64,000 bases of DNA from Sva-07 sp963698565 (GTDB lineage Bacteria; Actinomycetota; Acidimicrobiia; Acidimicrobiales; Ilumatobacteraceae), in assembly GCA_963698565.1 (NCBI GenBank), contig CAVORH010000020.1, forward strand, positions 238,317 through 302,316, in the 5' to 3' direction. Every line of letters starts with the position of its first letter. The stretch's first letter is position 1. This document shows positions 1-9,006 of the stretch, piece after piece. Below the pieces are notes generated by a model. It did not search any database. It was not told the DNA's origin and was given only the letters and a program-made list of their open reading frames with translations. The translations under genes were made by a program, and so were the position numbers.

Positions 1-2
1 GC

Positions 3-1610
3 AACGCCTATCCCGACATCGTGAAGAACCGCGACTTCGTCGTCAGCGTGATGACGAAGGAGGAGGAACGGTTCCGCCAGACCCTGAAGAACGGCCTGAG
101 CATTCTCGACAGCGAGCTCGAGGCGAACCCCGACGAACTGTCCGGGTCGACCGCGTTCCTGCTGCACGACACCTACGGGTTCCCGCTCGAGCTCACGCAG
201 GAGATCGCCGGCGAACGAGCGGTCGCCGTCGATCTCGAGGGCTTCAGCGCCGACATGGCGGCCCAGCGCGACCGTGCGAAGGCTGCCCAGAAGGGCGCGG
301 GCGACGGTGTCGACCTCGACGCCTACCGCGACGTCGTCGAGCAGTTCGGCGTCACCGAGTTCGTCGGGTACGTCGAGGACGAGGCCGAGGGCCGCGTGCT
401 CGCGGTGGTCCCGGTCGCCGATCTCGACGCCGTCGACGGCGAGACGTTCGTCGACATCTTCCTCGATCGCACCCCGTTCTACGCCGAGTCGGGCGGCCAG
501 ATCGGCGACACCGGCACGATCGTCACCGAGACCGGCGTGGCCGACGTGGTCGACACCACGTTCGCGCTGCCGAACCTGCGCCGTCACCGCGCCCGGATCA
601 GCGAGGGCACGATCACGCCGGGTCAGACCGCGACGGCGGCGATCGATGCCGATCGCCGGGCCGCGATCCGCCGCAACCACACCGCCACGCACCTGCTCCA
701 CCACGCGCTCCGCCACGTGCTCGGCGATCACGTCAAGCAGGCCGGCTCGATGGTCGGTCCCGATCGGCTGCGGTTCGACTTCAGCCACTACGAGGCCGTC
801 ACCGACGACCAGATCGCGGAGATCGAGCGCCTCGCGAACACCGAGACGCTCGCGAACTCGCCGACGCGCACGTTCGAGACCACGAAGGACGAAGCGGAAG
901 CGCTCGGAGCGATCGCCTTCTTCGGCGACAAGTACGGCGACATCGTCAGGGTGTTGGAGGCGGGCTCGTCGATCGAACTGTGCGGTGGCACCCATGTCCG
1001 GGCGACCGGCGACATCGGCACGGTCAAGGTCGTCAGCGAGTCGTCGATCGGCTCCAACCTCCGGCGCATCGAAGCGGTCACCGGTGCGGCCAGCGTGGCG
1101 CTGCTCCAGCGCGACGAGCAGGTGTTGGCCGACGCTGCTCGCCTCGTGGGCGCGCCCACCGACGACCTGCTCGACGGTGTGCAGCGCAAGCTCGACGAGA
1201 TCAAGGCGCTCAACGACGAGATCAAGGCGCTGCGTGGCCAGCTCGCCGCCGGTCGGGCGACCGAGCTCGCCGCGATCGCCCACGACGGCGTCGTGGTCAC
1301 CCGCGTCGACGGGCTCACCCCCGGTGATCTCCGTGACCTCGCGATCGCCGTGCGTCAGCAGCCGGGGATCCGCTTGGTGATCCTGATCGGCGAGACCACC
1401 ACGGGCGGCGTCGGCTTGGTCGCTGCCGTGCAACCCGGTGGCGACCGCCCGGCATCCGAGCTCATCAAGGACGCGGCCCGCGCCGTCGGCGGCGGTGGTG
1501 GCGGCAAGGGCGACATCGCAACGGCCGGTGGCAAGGACGTCACCGGGATCCCCACGGCGCTCGAACTCGCCGCCCGCGCCGCCGCCGAGGCCGTGTCCGC
1601 AGCAACGTGA
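3..1610 (+). CDS. alaS: Alanine--tRNA ligase, C-terminal part (5' end outside window)
   Basis: Attaches alanine to tRNA-Ala in the cytoplasm and hydrolyses mischarged Ser- and Gly-tRNA-Ala. The frame is open to the left edge, so about 535 residues of a usually ~880-residue enzyme are present. What remains is the end of the catalytic/tRNA-recognition region and the editing domain, with its zinc-binding HTATH and the later CGGTH segment. After these come a coiled-coil stretch rich in Leu, Glu and Lys, and the C-Ala domain with its glycine-rich GGGGGGKGDIATAGG segment. The stop overlaps the GTG start of the next gene by four bases (GTGA). The identification is secure; only the aminoacylation core is missing from view. 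Confidence 0.97.
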   Translation, partial: NAYPDIVKNRDFVVSVMTKEEERFRQTLKNGLSILDSELEANPDELSGSTAFLLHDTYGFPLELTQEIAGERAVAVDLEGFSADMAAQRDRAKAAQKGAGDGVDLDAYRDVVEQFGVTEFVGYVEDEAEGRVLAVVPVADLDAVDGETFVDIFLDRTPFYAESGGQIGDTGTIVTETGVADVVDTTFALPNLRRHRARISEGTITPGQTATAAIDADRRAAIRRNHTATHLLHHALRHVLGDHVKQAGSMVGPDRLRFDFSHYEAVTDDQIAEIERLANTETLANSPTRTFETTKDEAEALGAIAFFGDKYGDIVRVLEAGSSIELCGGTHVRATGDIGTVKVVSESSIGSNLRRIEAVTGAASVALLQRDEQVLADAARLVGAPTDDLLDGVQRKLDEIKALNDEIKALRGQLAAGRATELAAIAHDGVVVTRVDGLTPGDLRDLAIAVRQQPGIRLVILIGETTTGGVGLVAAVQPGGDRPASELIKDAARAVGGGGGGKGDIATAGGKDVTGIPTALELAARAAAEAVSAAT

Positions 1611-2107
1611 CGTCCCAGCCGTCGTCGTCGGCTCGTGTTCCCGGAGTCAGGGCGTTGGGCATCGATCTCGGCTCGAAGCGCATCGGTATCGCCGTCAGCG
1701 ACATCTCCGGCACGATCGCGTCTGCGCTCACCACCGTGCACCGGTCGTCGTCGCGCCGCCACGACCACGCCGAGATCACCCGACTGGTGCGGGACGAGGA
1801 GGCCGAGGTGGTCGTCGTCGGCCTGCCGCTCTCGCTCGACGGCACGTCCGGTCCCGCTGCACGGTCTGCCGAGACCGAGGCGCGCCAGCTCGCTAGCGTG
1901 GTCGGGGTGCCGGTGGAGATGTACGACGAACGGTTCACGACCGTGACCGCCGAGCGCGGCATGCTCGAGGCCGGCCTCGACGCCCGCCAGCGCCGCAAGG
2001 TCGTCGACAAGGTGGCGGCGGCCGTGATGCTGCAGGCCTGGCTCGACCATCGGCGTTCCACCTGGGGTTCCCGAGCACCGGGGACGACATCGGGGACGAC
2101 GTCGTGA
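1607..2107 (+). CDS. ruvX: Putative pre-16S rRNA nuclease / Holliday junction resolvase-like YqgF
   Basis: A 166-residue RNase H-fold nuclease of the YqgF family, known for maturing the 5' end of 16S rRNA and possibly acting on Holliday junctions. The first strand carries GIDLGSKRIGIAVSD with the first catalytic Asp. VVVGLPLSLDG is the second family signature, YDERFTT carries the acidic residue of the third, and a KVVDKVAAAVMLQAWLD helix near the end carries the last Asp. The GTG start overlaps the alaS stop, and the stop overlaps the mltG start in the same way, so the three are probably cotranslated. The alaS-ruvX-mltG-aroE order is common in actinobacteria and supports the call. Confidence 0.93.
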   Translation: MTSQPSSSARVPGVRALGIDLGSKRIGIAVSDISGTIASALTTVHRSSSRRHDHAEITRLVRDEEAEVVVVGLPLSLDGTSGPAARSAETEARQLASVVGVPVEMYDERFTTVTAERGMLEAGLDARQRRKVVDKVAAAVMLQAWLDHRRSTWGSRAPGTTSGTTS

Positions 2108-3342
2108 GGCGGCCCGACCCGTTGCTGCCCGAGGCGCAGGTCGACCCCGACAGCCGCCCCGCCGTCGAGTGGCCGACCGATCCGTGGGACGACACCGACG
2201 CCACCGGCCAGGTCGAGCGCCTCCGCACCCAGACCCGCCCGATCAAGTGGATCGTGTGGACGTCGATGGTCGTCGCGGTGATCGGGATCCTGGTCGCCGG
2301 CGCGGTCGGCTGGTGGTACCTCGGCAAGATCAACCCCCCGGGTGCTCCCGGCGACGTCCAGAGCTTCACCGTCGACGAGGGTGACGATCTCGAGGCGGTC
2401 GCCGTACGGCTCGAGGAGCAGGGGCTCGTCTCCGATGCCGGCATCTTCGAGTGGTACGTCGAACGCGAGGGCGGGATCGAGCTGATCCCGGGCTACTACG
2501 AGATCCGTCCGGCCGACCACATGGGCAACGTGCTGGGACGGCTCCGGACGCCGCCGGCGCAGACGTACACCAAGGTCACGTTCCCCGAGGGGTTCACCGT
2601 TGCCCGCATGGCCGACCGGCTCGGGTCGTCGATCGATCGGCTCAGCTCCGAGGAATTCCTGGCGGCGGCCAACAGCGGCACGATCCGCTCCTCGTTCCAG
2701 CCGGTGGGCGTCACCTCGCTGGAGGGGATGTTGTTCCCCGACACCTACAACGTGTCCAACGCGGAGAGCGAGGGCCAGGTCATCGAGCGGATGATCGCGC
2801 TGATGGAACGAGTGGGCGACCAGGAGGACATCGCCAACCGTTCGGCGGCGCTCGGGCGTACGCCGTACGAGATCCTGATCATCGCGTCGATGATCGAACG
2901 CGAGGCGAAGATCCCGGAGGACCGGGCGAAGATCTCCCGCGTGATCCACAACCGGCTCGGCATCAGCGCGCTCGACCCGGAGAACCCGTTCCCGCTCCAG
3001 ATCGACGCGACCGTGCTCTACGGCCGTGACCTCGCCGGGATCGACCCCGAGCTGCCGTTCTCGGAGCTGCGCCAGATCGACGGCCCCTACAACACGTATC
3101 TCCGCTACGGCCTGCCGCCGACGCCGATCGCCAACCCCGGTCGGGCGTCGATCCAGGCGGCGCTCAACCCGGCGCCGAACCCGCCCGCCGGCGACCCGAT
3201 CTGTGCGGAGTTGGCCAACCCCACGCAGTGCTTCTACCTGTACTACGTGATCGCCGACGAGGACGGCGGCCACGTGTTCGCCTCCGAGGTTTGGCAGCAC
3301 GAACGCAACGTCGAAGTGGCCCGCCAGGCCGGCCTGCTGTGA
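2104..3342 (+). CDS. mltG: Endolytic murein transglycosylase
   Basis: Cleaves nascent peptidoglycan strands at the outer face of the membrane and is thought to set glycan length. The 412-residue protein has an acidic cytoplasmic tail of about 48 residues, one membrane segment (about residues 49-73), a LysM-like region, and the YceG domain. The expected catalytic Glu lies in IIASMIEREAKIPED, and the family segments LEGMLFPDTYN and YNTYLRYGLPPTPIANPG are present. Length and layout match actinobacterial MltG. It starts with GTG overlapping the ruvX stop and ends overlapping the aroE start. Confidence 0.94.
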   Translation: MRRPDPLLPEAQVDPDSRPAVEWPTDPWDDTDATGQVERLRTQTRPIKWIVWTSMVVAVIGILVAGAVGWWYLGKINPPGAPGDVQSFTVDEGDDLEAVAVRLEEQGLVSDAGIFEWYVEREGGIELIPGYYEIRPADHMGNVLGRLRTPPAQTYTKVTFPEGFTVARMADRLGSSIDRLSSEEFLAAANSGTIRSSFQPVGVTSLEGMLFPDTYNVSNAESEGQVIERMIALMERVGDQEDIANRSAALGRTPYEILIIASMIEREAKIPEDRAKISRVIHNRLGISALDPENPFPLQIDATVLYGRDLAGIDPELPFSELRQIDGPYNTYLRYGLPPTPIANPGRASIQAALNPAPNPPAGDPICAELANPTQCFYLYYVIADEDGGHVFASEVWQHERNVEVARQAGLL

Positions 3343-4157
3343 GCCGCCGCCTGGCGGCGCTGATCGGTTCGCCCGTCGCCCACAGCCTGTCGCCGGTGAT
3401 CCATCAGGCCGCGTTCGACGCCGCCGGCGTCGACTGGTCCTACGTCGCCTTCGACGTGGCGGAGGGACAGGCAGCGGCGGCACTCGACGCGATGCGCGTT
3501 CTGGGGATCGCCGGGATGTCGGTGACGATGCCGCACAAGCGTGAGATCGCCGATGCGGTCGACCGGTTGGAGCCGGCCGCACGGGCGCTGCAGTCGGTCA
3601 ACACCGTGAGCTGGGACGGCGACGATCTCGTCGGGTCGAGCACCGACGGCGCCGGGTTCGTCGCCTCGCTCGCCGAGGTCGGCATCGACGTGGCCGATGC
3701 ACGCGTCGCCGTCATCGGCGCCGGCGGCGCCGCCCGTTCGGTGGTCGACGCACTCGGCCGGGCGGGCTCCACCGACATCACGGTGCTCAACCGCACGAGG
3801 GAACGCGCCGAACTGGCGGCCACGCTCGCCGCTGCCGCATCGGTCGGGATCGCCAGTGACATCGGGCGCGCCGACATCGTCGTCAACGCCACCAGTATCG
3901 GGATGGGTGGCACGAGCGCTGATGCGATGCCGTGCGATCCGTCGATGCTGCACGCCGAGCAGATCGTCGTCGACCTCGTCTACCACCCGATCCGCACCGC
4001 CTGGCTCGACGCCGCCGATGCGATCGGGGCGCGCACGGTCGACGGACTCGGGATGCTGATCCACCAGGCCGCGCTCCAGCAAGAGCGCTGGATCGGGGTC
4101 CGACCGGACACGGTGGTGATGCGAGCGGCCGCCGAGGCAGCGCTCGCCGACCGGTAG
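3339..4157 (+). CDS. aroE: Shikimate dehydrogenase (NADP+)
   Basis: Reduces 3-dehydroshikimate to shikimate in the chorismate pathway. The 272-residue protein begins ALIGSPVAHSLSPVIHQAAF, the substrate-binding segment with its Ser pair. It then has SVTMPHKREI with the catalytic Lys, a Rossmann loop GAGGAARSV, and a C-terminal DGLGMLIHQAA segment. The GTG start at 3339 overlaps the mltG stop. A longer upstream open frame exists but shows no family similarity, so the overlapping start is preferred. It heads the run aroE-aroC-aroK-aroB. Confidence 0.95.
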   Translation: MSRRLAALIGSPVAHSLSPVIHQAAFDAAGVDWSYVAFDVAEGQAAAALDAMRVLGIAGMSVTMPHKREIADAVDRLEPAARALQSVNTVSWDGDDLVGSSTDGAGFVASLAEVGIDVADARVAVIGAGGAARSVVDALGRAGSTDITVLNRTRERAELAATLAAAASVGIASDIGRADIVVNATSIGMGGTSADAMPCDPSMLHAEQIVVDLVYHPIRTAWLDAADAIGARTVDGLGMLIHQAALQQERWIGVRPDTVVMRAAAEAALADR

Positions 4158-4160
4158 CCT
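4155..4160 (+). promoter_or_regulatory. Candidate -10 (TAGCCT) for leaderless aroC
   Basis: TAGCCT ends seven bases before the aroC ATG, the spacing expected when the first transcribed base is the start codon. It lies in the ten-base gap after the aroE stop, and no Shine-Dalgarno sequence precedes aroC. Confidence 0.5.
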
Positions 4161-4167
4161 CGACCCG

Positions 4168-5334
4168 ATGTTGCGCTATCTCACGGGAGGTGAGTCCCAC
4201 GGTCAGGCGCTGGTCGTCGTGATGGAGGGGCTGCCGGCGGGTCTCGAGATCACGGTCGAACAGATCCAGTCCGAGATGGCCCGGCGTCGCCTCGGCTACG
4301 GGCGTGGTCCCCGTCAACGGTTCGAGGCCGACGAACTCACGCTGATCGGCGGCGTCCGCCACGGCCGCACACTCGGATCACCCGTCGTGATCGAGATCAA
4401 GAACAGTGAGTGGTTCCGCAGCGACAAGTGGCACGAGGAGATGGATCCGGCCCCTGGAGCCACCAAGGACCCGCTCACCCAGGTGCGCCCCGGCCACGCC
4501 GACCTCGCCGGCATGCAGAAGTACGGCTTCACCGACGCCCGCGACGTGCTCGAACGGGCGAGCGCCCGTGAGACCGCCGCCCGGGTGGCGGCCGGCGCCG
4601 TCGCCAAGGCCTTGCTCGCTCCGCTCGGTGTCGAGATCATCTCGCATGTCATCCAGATGGGCGAGGCACGCGTGCCAGCTGATGCGGCACGTCCGACGCC
4701 GGACCAGCTCGATCGGGTCGACGAGAACCAGGTGCGCTGCTTCGACATCGAGGCGAGCGAGGCGATGATCGGCGAGATCAAGGCGGCCGCCAAGGACGGC
4801 GACTCGCTCGGTGGGGTCGTCGAGGTGCTCGGTTTCGGTGTGCCGGTCGGCCTCGGCAGTCACGTGCACTGGGACCGCAAGCTCGACGCGCTGCTCGCGC
4901 AGGCGATCATGAGCATCCAGGCGGTCAAGGGCGTCGAGATCGGCGACGGGTTCGAGGTCGCCGGCCGGCGGGGGAGCGCGGCACACGACCCGATCTCCTG
5001 GGACGCTGATGCCCACGCCTATCGCCGCGGCAGCACGCTCGCCGGTGGCACCGAGGGCGGCATCTCCACCGGTGAACTCCTGGTCGTGCGGGCGGCGATG
5101 AAGCCGCTGGCGACGCTGAACAAGCCGACGCTGGAGACGGTCGACACGCGGACCAAGGAGTCGGCGGTGTCGTTCAAGGAGCGCACCGACGTCACCGCGG
5201 TCCCGGCGATGGGCGTGGTGGCCGAGACGATGGTGGCGCTCGTGCTCGCCGCCGAGGCGCAACGCAAGTTCGGCGGCGACTCGGTCGACGAGTTCGTCCG
5301 CAACGCCGAAGCGTTCACGGCCTCGCTGTCGTGA
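4168..5334 (+). CDS. aroC: Chorismate synthase
   Basis: Converts 5-enolpyruvylshikimate-3-phosphate to chorismate using reduced FMN. The 388-residue protein starts MLRYLTGGESHGQALVVVMEG, the first family signature. It also has RRLGYGRGPRQRFEADE, RPGHADLAGMQKYG, ERASARETAARVAAGAVAK and GGTEGGISTGELLVVRAAMKP, all characteristic. The length is standard. The ATG follows a ten-base gap after aroE and has its own -10-like hexamer. The stop overlaps the aroK start. EPSP synthase (aroA) is not in this cluster. Confidence 0.97.
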   Translation: MLRYLTGGESHGQALVVVMEGLPAGLEITVEQIQSEMARRRLGYGRGPRQRFEADELTLIGGVRHGRTLGSPVVIEIKNSEWFRSDKWHEEMDPAPGATKDPLTQVRPGHADLAGMQKYGFTDARDVLERASARETAARVAAGAVAKALLAPLGVEIISHVIQMGEARVPADAARPTPDQLDRVDENQVRCFDIEASEAMIGEIKAAAKDGDSLGGVVEVLGFGVPVGLGSHVHWDRKLDALLAQAIMSIQAVKGVEIGDGFEVAGRRGSAAHDPISWDADAHAYRRGSTLAGGTEGGISTGELLVVRAAMKPLATLNKPTLETVDTRTKESAVSFKERTDVTAVPAMGVVAETMVALVLAAEAQRKFGGDSVDEFVRNAEAFTASLS

Positions 5335-5852
5335 GCGGTCCCGACGCCAGGCACCTCGTGCTCGTCGGGATGATGGGCGTCGGCAAGTCGACCGTCGGCC
5401 GCGCGGTCGCGGCCCAGCTGCACCGGCCCCTGTTCGACTCCGACGAGATGATCGAGGAGCGTGTCGGGCGGACCGTGCGCGAGATCTGGCTCGACGAGGG
5501 TGAGCCCGCGTTCCGAGCGCTCGAGACCGACGTGTTGCGCGAGGCGATCGAGCAGGAGGAACCCTCGGTGATCGCGGCCGCCGGCGGCGTGGTGCTCAGC
5601 GAGGCGAACCGGGCGATCCTGACGTCGCCGGACGCGCACGTGGTCTGGCTGCGCGCCGATGTCGACGTGCTGGTCGATCGTGTGCGCAGCGGACCGCATC
5701 GGCCGTTGCTCGACGACGACCCCGCCGGGGTGCTCCGACGGTTGCACGACGAGCGCGAACCGCTCTACCAGGAGGTCGCCGATGCGATCGTCTCGGTCGA
5801 CAACCGCACGGTCAACGACGTCACGAAGGCGGTCCTGCGTTGCTGCGCGTGA
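5331..5852 (+). CDS. aroK: Shikimate kinase
   Basis: Phosphorylates shikimate at O-3 with ATP. The 173-residue protein has the P-loop GMMGVGKSTVGRAVA, the FDSDEMIEERVG segment with the substrate-binding Asp, the FRALETDVLRE region, and AAGGGVV-type glycines after a beta strand (seen as AAAGGVVLSE). RPLLDDD resembles the LID region. GTG start overlaps the aroC stop by four bases. It overlaps aroB by 4 or 13 bases depending on the aroB start. Confidence 0.95.
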   Translation: MSGPDARHLVLVGMMGVGKSTVGRAVAAQLHRPLFDSDEMIEERVGRTVREIWLDEGEPAFRALETDVLREAIEQEEPSVIAAAGGVVLSEANRAILTSPDAHVVWLRADVDVLVDRVRSGPHRPLLDDDPAGVLRRLHDEREPLYQEVADAIVSVDNRTVNDVTKAVLRCCA

Positions 5853-6850
5853 CCGTGCCCCTCGGCGACCGCTCCTACGACGCCGTCGTCGGCGACGGCG
5901 CGATCGCCGAACTCGACGCGATGCTGCCGCTGACGGCGTCCCGGGTCGCGATCGTCACCCAGCAGGGCATCCCCATCGAGTGGACGCCATCGGGCCGCTC
6001 GGTCGAGACCTACGTGATCGGTGCAGGGGAAGCCGCCAAGTCGCTCGGCACGATCGAGACGCTCACCCGGGGATTCGCCCGACAGGGCCTGACCCGCAAC
6101 GACGTCGTGGTCGGCATCGGTGGCGGGATGGTCACCGACGTCGCGGGGTTCGCCGCCGCGTCGTGGCACCGTGGCACGCCGGTGGTGCACGTCTCCACCA
6201 CGCTGCTCGGCATGGTCGACGCGGCGATCGGCGGCAAGACCGGCGTCAACCTGCCCGAGGGCAAGAACCTCGTCGGCGCGTTCTGGCAGCCGTCCGGCGT
6301 GGTGTGCGACCTCGCTGCGCTCGCCACGCTGCCGGAGCGGGAGATGCGCTGCGGGCTGGGGGAGATGTCGAAGTACCACTTCCTCACCGGTGACGACCTC
6401 CTGGCGATGCCGCTCGACGCACGGATCGCTCGCTGCATCGAGATCAAGGCCGACGTCGTGGCGTCCGACGAGCGCGAGGGTGGACGCCGGGCACTGCTCA
6501 ACTACGGCCACACGCTCGCCCACGCCATCGAGATCGCGACCGACCACGACATCGCCCACGGCGAGGCCGTCGCGATCGGCTTGATCTTCGCCGCCGAGCT
6601 CGCCGAGGAGCTGGGCCGGATCGACGAGGCGAGAGTCGACGAACACCGCCGGATCGTGGCGGGCGAGTACGGGCTGCGGATCACGCCACCCGAGCGCCTC
6701 GACGTCGACACGCTGATGTCGCTGATGGCCCGCGACAAGAAGGCGCTGAACGGGCTGACGTTCGTGCTCGACGGCCCCGATGGCGTCGAGGTCGTCCAGG
6801 GCGTCCCCGAGGCCGCAGTGCGGGCCACGCTGGAACGGTTCGTGTCATGA
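5840..6850 (+). CDS. aroB: 3-dehydroquinate synthase
   Basis: Cyclises DAHP to 3-dehydroquinate using NAD+ and a divalent metal. The 336-residue protein has the NAD-binding GIGGGMVTDVAGFAAASW, VPTTLL-type segment (here HVSTTLLGMVDAAIGGKTGVN), GKNLVGAFWQP, and the metal-ligand region LLNYGHTLAHAIE followed by HGEAVAIGL. Two starts are possible. TTG 5840 is eight bases after an AAGGCGG Shine-Dalgarno-like stretch. GTG 5849 would overlap the aroK stop in the local GTGA style. The first is used here; the choice alters only three residues. Confidence 0.95.
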   Translation: MLRVTVPLGDRSYDAVVGDGAIAELDAMLPLTASRVAIVTQQGIPIEWTPSGRSVETYVIGAGEAAKSLGTIETLTRGFARQGLTRNDVVVGIGGGMVTDVAGFAAASWHRGTPVVHVSTTLLGMVDAAIGGKTGVNLPEGKNLVGAFWQPSGVVCDLAALATLPEREMRCGLGEMSKYHFLTGDDLLAMPLDARIARCIEIKADVVASDEREGGRRALLNYGHTLAHAIEIATDHDIAHGEAVAIGLIFAAELAEELGRIDEARVDEHRRIVAGEYGLRITPPERLDVDTLMSLMARDKKALNGLTFVLDGPDGVEVVQGVPEAAVRATLERFVS

Positions 6851-7953
6851 GCGGATTCGCCCCGATCGATCACGGTGCCCGTCTCGCCATGATCCGACCG
6901 CGTCTCCCACTCGGGAACGGATGCGACGCGCTGCTCTTCACCGATCTGGTCGACGTGCGCTGGCTGACCGGCTTCACCGGGTCGAACGGCTGGGCGGTCG
7001 TGACGGCCGACGAGCTGATCCTCGGCACCGACGGCCGCTACGGCGAGCGGGCCCGGGCCGAGACCGCGTCGAGTGGTGCCACGGTGATCGCCGAGACGTC
7101 GAGGGCGAAGCTGCACGAACGCCTGGTCGAGTCGCTGGCGGCTTGTCGGCGCGTCGGCCTCGACCCGTCGTCGACGCCCCATGCCGAGTGGCAGCGTCTC
7201 GCTGCCGACATCGTGCTGGAGCCGACCGACTCGCTCGTCGGGTTGCAGCGCCAGGTCAAGGACGCCGCCGAGATCGAGCGCATGGCGGCGGCCGCCACCG
7301 CTGCCGACGCAGCGCTCGCGGAGGTCGAACCGATCCTCTTCGCGACGGTCGATGTGCCGGTCACCGAGGCCGACGTCCGCAACGAACTCGAGTACCGGAT
7401 GCGGCTCCACGGTGCCGACGACCGCAGCTACGACACGATCGTCGCCAGCGGCCCCGACCACGCCGCCCGCCCGCACCACGAGGCGAGCCGCCGCACGATC
7501 GTCGAGGGCGACACGGTGATCATCGACGTCGGCGCGCTCGTCGACGGCTACCACTCCGACATGACCCGCTCGTACGTGATCGGCGAGCCCACGGACGAAC
7601 AGCGCGAGATCTACGCTCTGGTCGAAGCGGCGCACGCGGCGGGGATCGATGCGCTGCGACCCGGCATCTCCGCTCGCGACCTCGATTCGGTGTGCCGGGA
7701 CGTGTTCGACGAGGCGGACCGGCTCGACTGGTATCTCCACGGCACGGGTCACGGCGTCGGCCTGCAGATCCACGAATCGCCGTTCCATTCCCAGGCCTCC
7801 GAGGAGGTCATCGTCGCCGGCAACGTGGTGACCGTCGAACCGGGGCTCTATCGTGTCGGTTTCGGTGGATTCCGCATCGAGGATCTCCTCGTCGTCACCG
7901 AAACGGGCTCGCGGCCCCTCACGCACACCGTGCCGCGACCCTTCCCGGGCTGA
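6847..7953 (+). CDS. M24 family Xaa-Pro aminopeptidase/dipeptidase
   Basis: A 368-residue metallopeptidase likely to remove residues in front of proline from peptides. The N-terminal third is a creatinase-type domain with RWLTGFTGSNGWAVV. The C-terminal pita-bread domain shows the metal ligands: the Asp pair in IIDVGALVDGYHSDMTRSYV, the His in GTGHGVGLQIHE, and the Glu residues in TVEPGLY and RIEDLLVV. ATG overlaps the aroB stop. In actinobacteria a pepQ-like gene usually sits directly before efp, as here. Exact substrate preference (aminopeptidase P or prolidase) cannot be told from sequence. Confidence 0.9.
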   Translation: MSGFAPIDHGARLAMIRPRLPLGNGCDALLFTDLVDVRWLTGFTGSNGWAVVTADELILGTDGRYGERARAETASSGATVIAETSRAKLHERLVESLAACRRVGLDPSSTPHAEWQRLAADIVLEPTDSLVGLQRQVKDAAEIERMAAAATAADAALAEVEPILFATVDVPVTEADVRNELEYRMRLHGADDRSYDTIVASGPDHAARPHHEASRRTIVEGDTVIIDVGALVDGYHSDMTRSYVIGEPTDEQREIYALVEAAHAAGIDALRPGISARDLDSVCRDVFDEADRLDWYLHGTGHGVGLQIHESPFHSQASEEVIVAGNVVTVEPGLYRVGFGGFRIEDLLVVTETGSRPLTHTVPRPFPG

Positions 7954-7997
7954 CCGCCCCGAACCGAACCACCCTGCCCGAACGACAAGGACCGACC

Positions 7998-8561
7998 ATG
8001 CCGCAGATCTCCGTGAACGACCTGAAGAACGGAATCACCCTCGAACTCGACAACGGACTGTTCCAGGTCATCGAGTTCCAGCACGTCAAGCCCGGCAAGG
8101 GTGGCGCGTTCGTCCGTACCAAGATCCGCAACGTCAAGAACGGCTCGGTGATCGACAAGACGTTCAACGCCGGCATCAAGGTGGAGCAGGCGATCGTCGA
8201 CCGTCAGGACATGCAGTTCCTGTACAAGGACGGCGGCGACTACGTGTTCATGAACACCTCGACGTACGACCAGATGAACGTGCCGAGCGTGGCGCTCGGC
8301 GAGGCGGCCGACTACCTGACCGAGCAGATGGTCGCCCAGATCGCGCTGTACCAGGGCGAGATCATCGGCGTCGAGATCCCGGCCTCGGTCGAGCTGACGA
8401 TCGCCGAGACCGAGCCCGGAGTCCAGGGTGACCGCGTGTCGGGCGCCCGCAAGCCGGCGACGCTCGAGACCGGCAAGGTCCTCCAGGTGCCGCTGTTCGT
8501 CGAGCCGGGCGACAAGGTCAAGGTCGACACCCGCACCGGCGACTACATCACCCGGGTCTGA
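7998..8561 (+). CDS. efp: Translation elongation factor P
   Basis: Relieves ribosome stalling at consecutive prolines. The 187-residue protein has the three-domain EF-P length, with the tip loop HVKPGKGGAFVRTKIRNVK holding the Lys that is the usual modification site, and the C-terminal signature LFVEPGDKVKVDTRTGDYITRV. The ATG at 7998 follows an ACAAGGAC Shine-Dalgarno-like stretch; the open frame continues upstream but is only a shadow of the peptidase gene. No EF-P modifying enzyme is seen nearby. Confidence 0.97.
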   Translation: MPQISVNDLKNGITLELDNGLFQVIEFQHVKPGKGGAFVRTKIRNVKNGSVIDKTFNAGIKVEQAIVDRQDMQFLYKDGGDYVFMNTSTYDQMNVPSVALGEAADYLTEQMVAQIALYQGEIIGVEIPASVELTIAETEPGVQGDRVSGARKPATLETGKVLQVPLFVEPGDKVKVDTRTGDYITRV

Positions 8562-8594
8562 ACCGGAACGCCCCAGGAACTGGACTGCACCGCC

Positions 8595-9002
8595 ATGGCT
8601 GCCATGCCGCGCCCCGACGATCGCTCCGACGCGCGTGAGCGGGCGCTCTACCTCCTGTACGAGGCGTACTCGAAGGGCATCACGCCGTCGGACGCGCTCA
8701 GCCTGCAGGTGCTCGAGCCCGACGAGCTGACGGTGCTGCTCGCCACCGGCGTCGGTCGACACGTCGAAGAACTCGACGCGGCGATCGCCGCACGAGCCAA
8801 GGGGTGGACGCTCGCCCGGATGCCCGTACTGGACCTGAACGTCCTGCGCCTCGGCGCCTTCGAACTCGCCCACCGCCCCGATGTCCCGGTCGCCGTCGTG
8901 ATCGACGAGGCGGTCGAGTTGGCGAAGCGGTTCTCCACCGACGACAGCGGGCGCTTCGTCAACGGCGTGCTCTCCGCACTGGTCGACGACCTGCGAGAGT
9001 AG
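8595..9002 (+). CDS. nusB: Transcription antitermination protein NusB
   Basis: Binds boxA RNA with S10 and promotes antitermination of rRNA operons. The 135-residue all-helical protein starts RERALYLLYEAY, and ends with NVLRLGAFEL, VVIDEAVELAKRFSTDDSGRFVNGVLSAL, the conserved NusB core. Position directly after efp is the usual actinobacterial order. An upstream AGGAACTGGA may serve as ribosome binding site. Confidence 0.95.
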   Translation: MAAMPRPDDRSDARERALYLLYEAYSKGITPSDALSLQVLEPDELTVLLATGVGRHVEELDAAIAARAKGWTLARMPVLDLNVLRLGAFELAHRPDVPVAVVIDEAVELAKRFSTDDSGRFVNGVLSALVDDLRE

Positions 9003-9006
9003 GTCG

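Noticed and set aside
1540..3582. 680-codon minus-strand frame over ruvX and mltG
   Set aside because: Low-complexity Arg/Pro/Asp composition and full overlap with conserved plus-strand genes.
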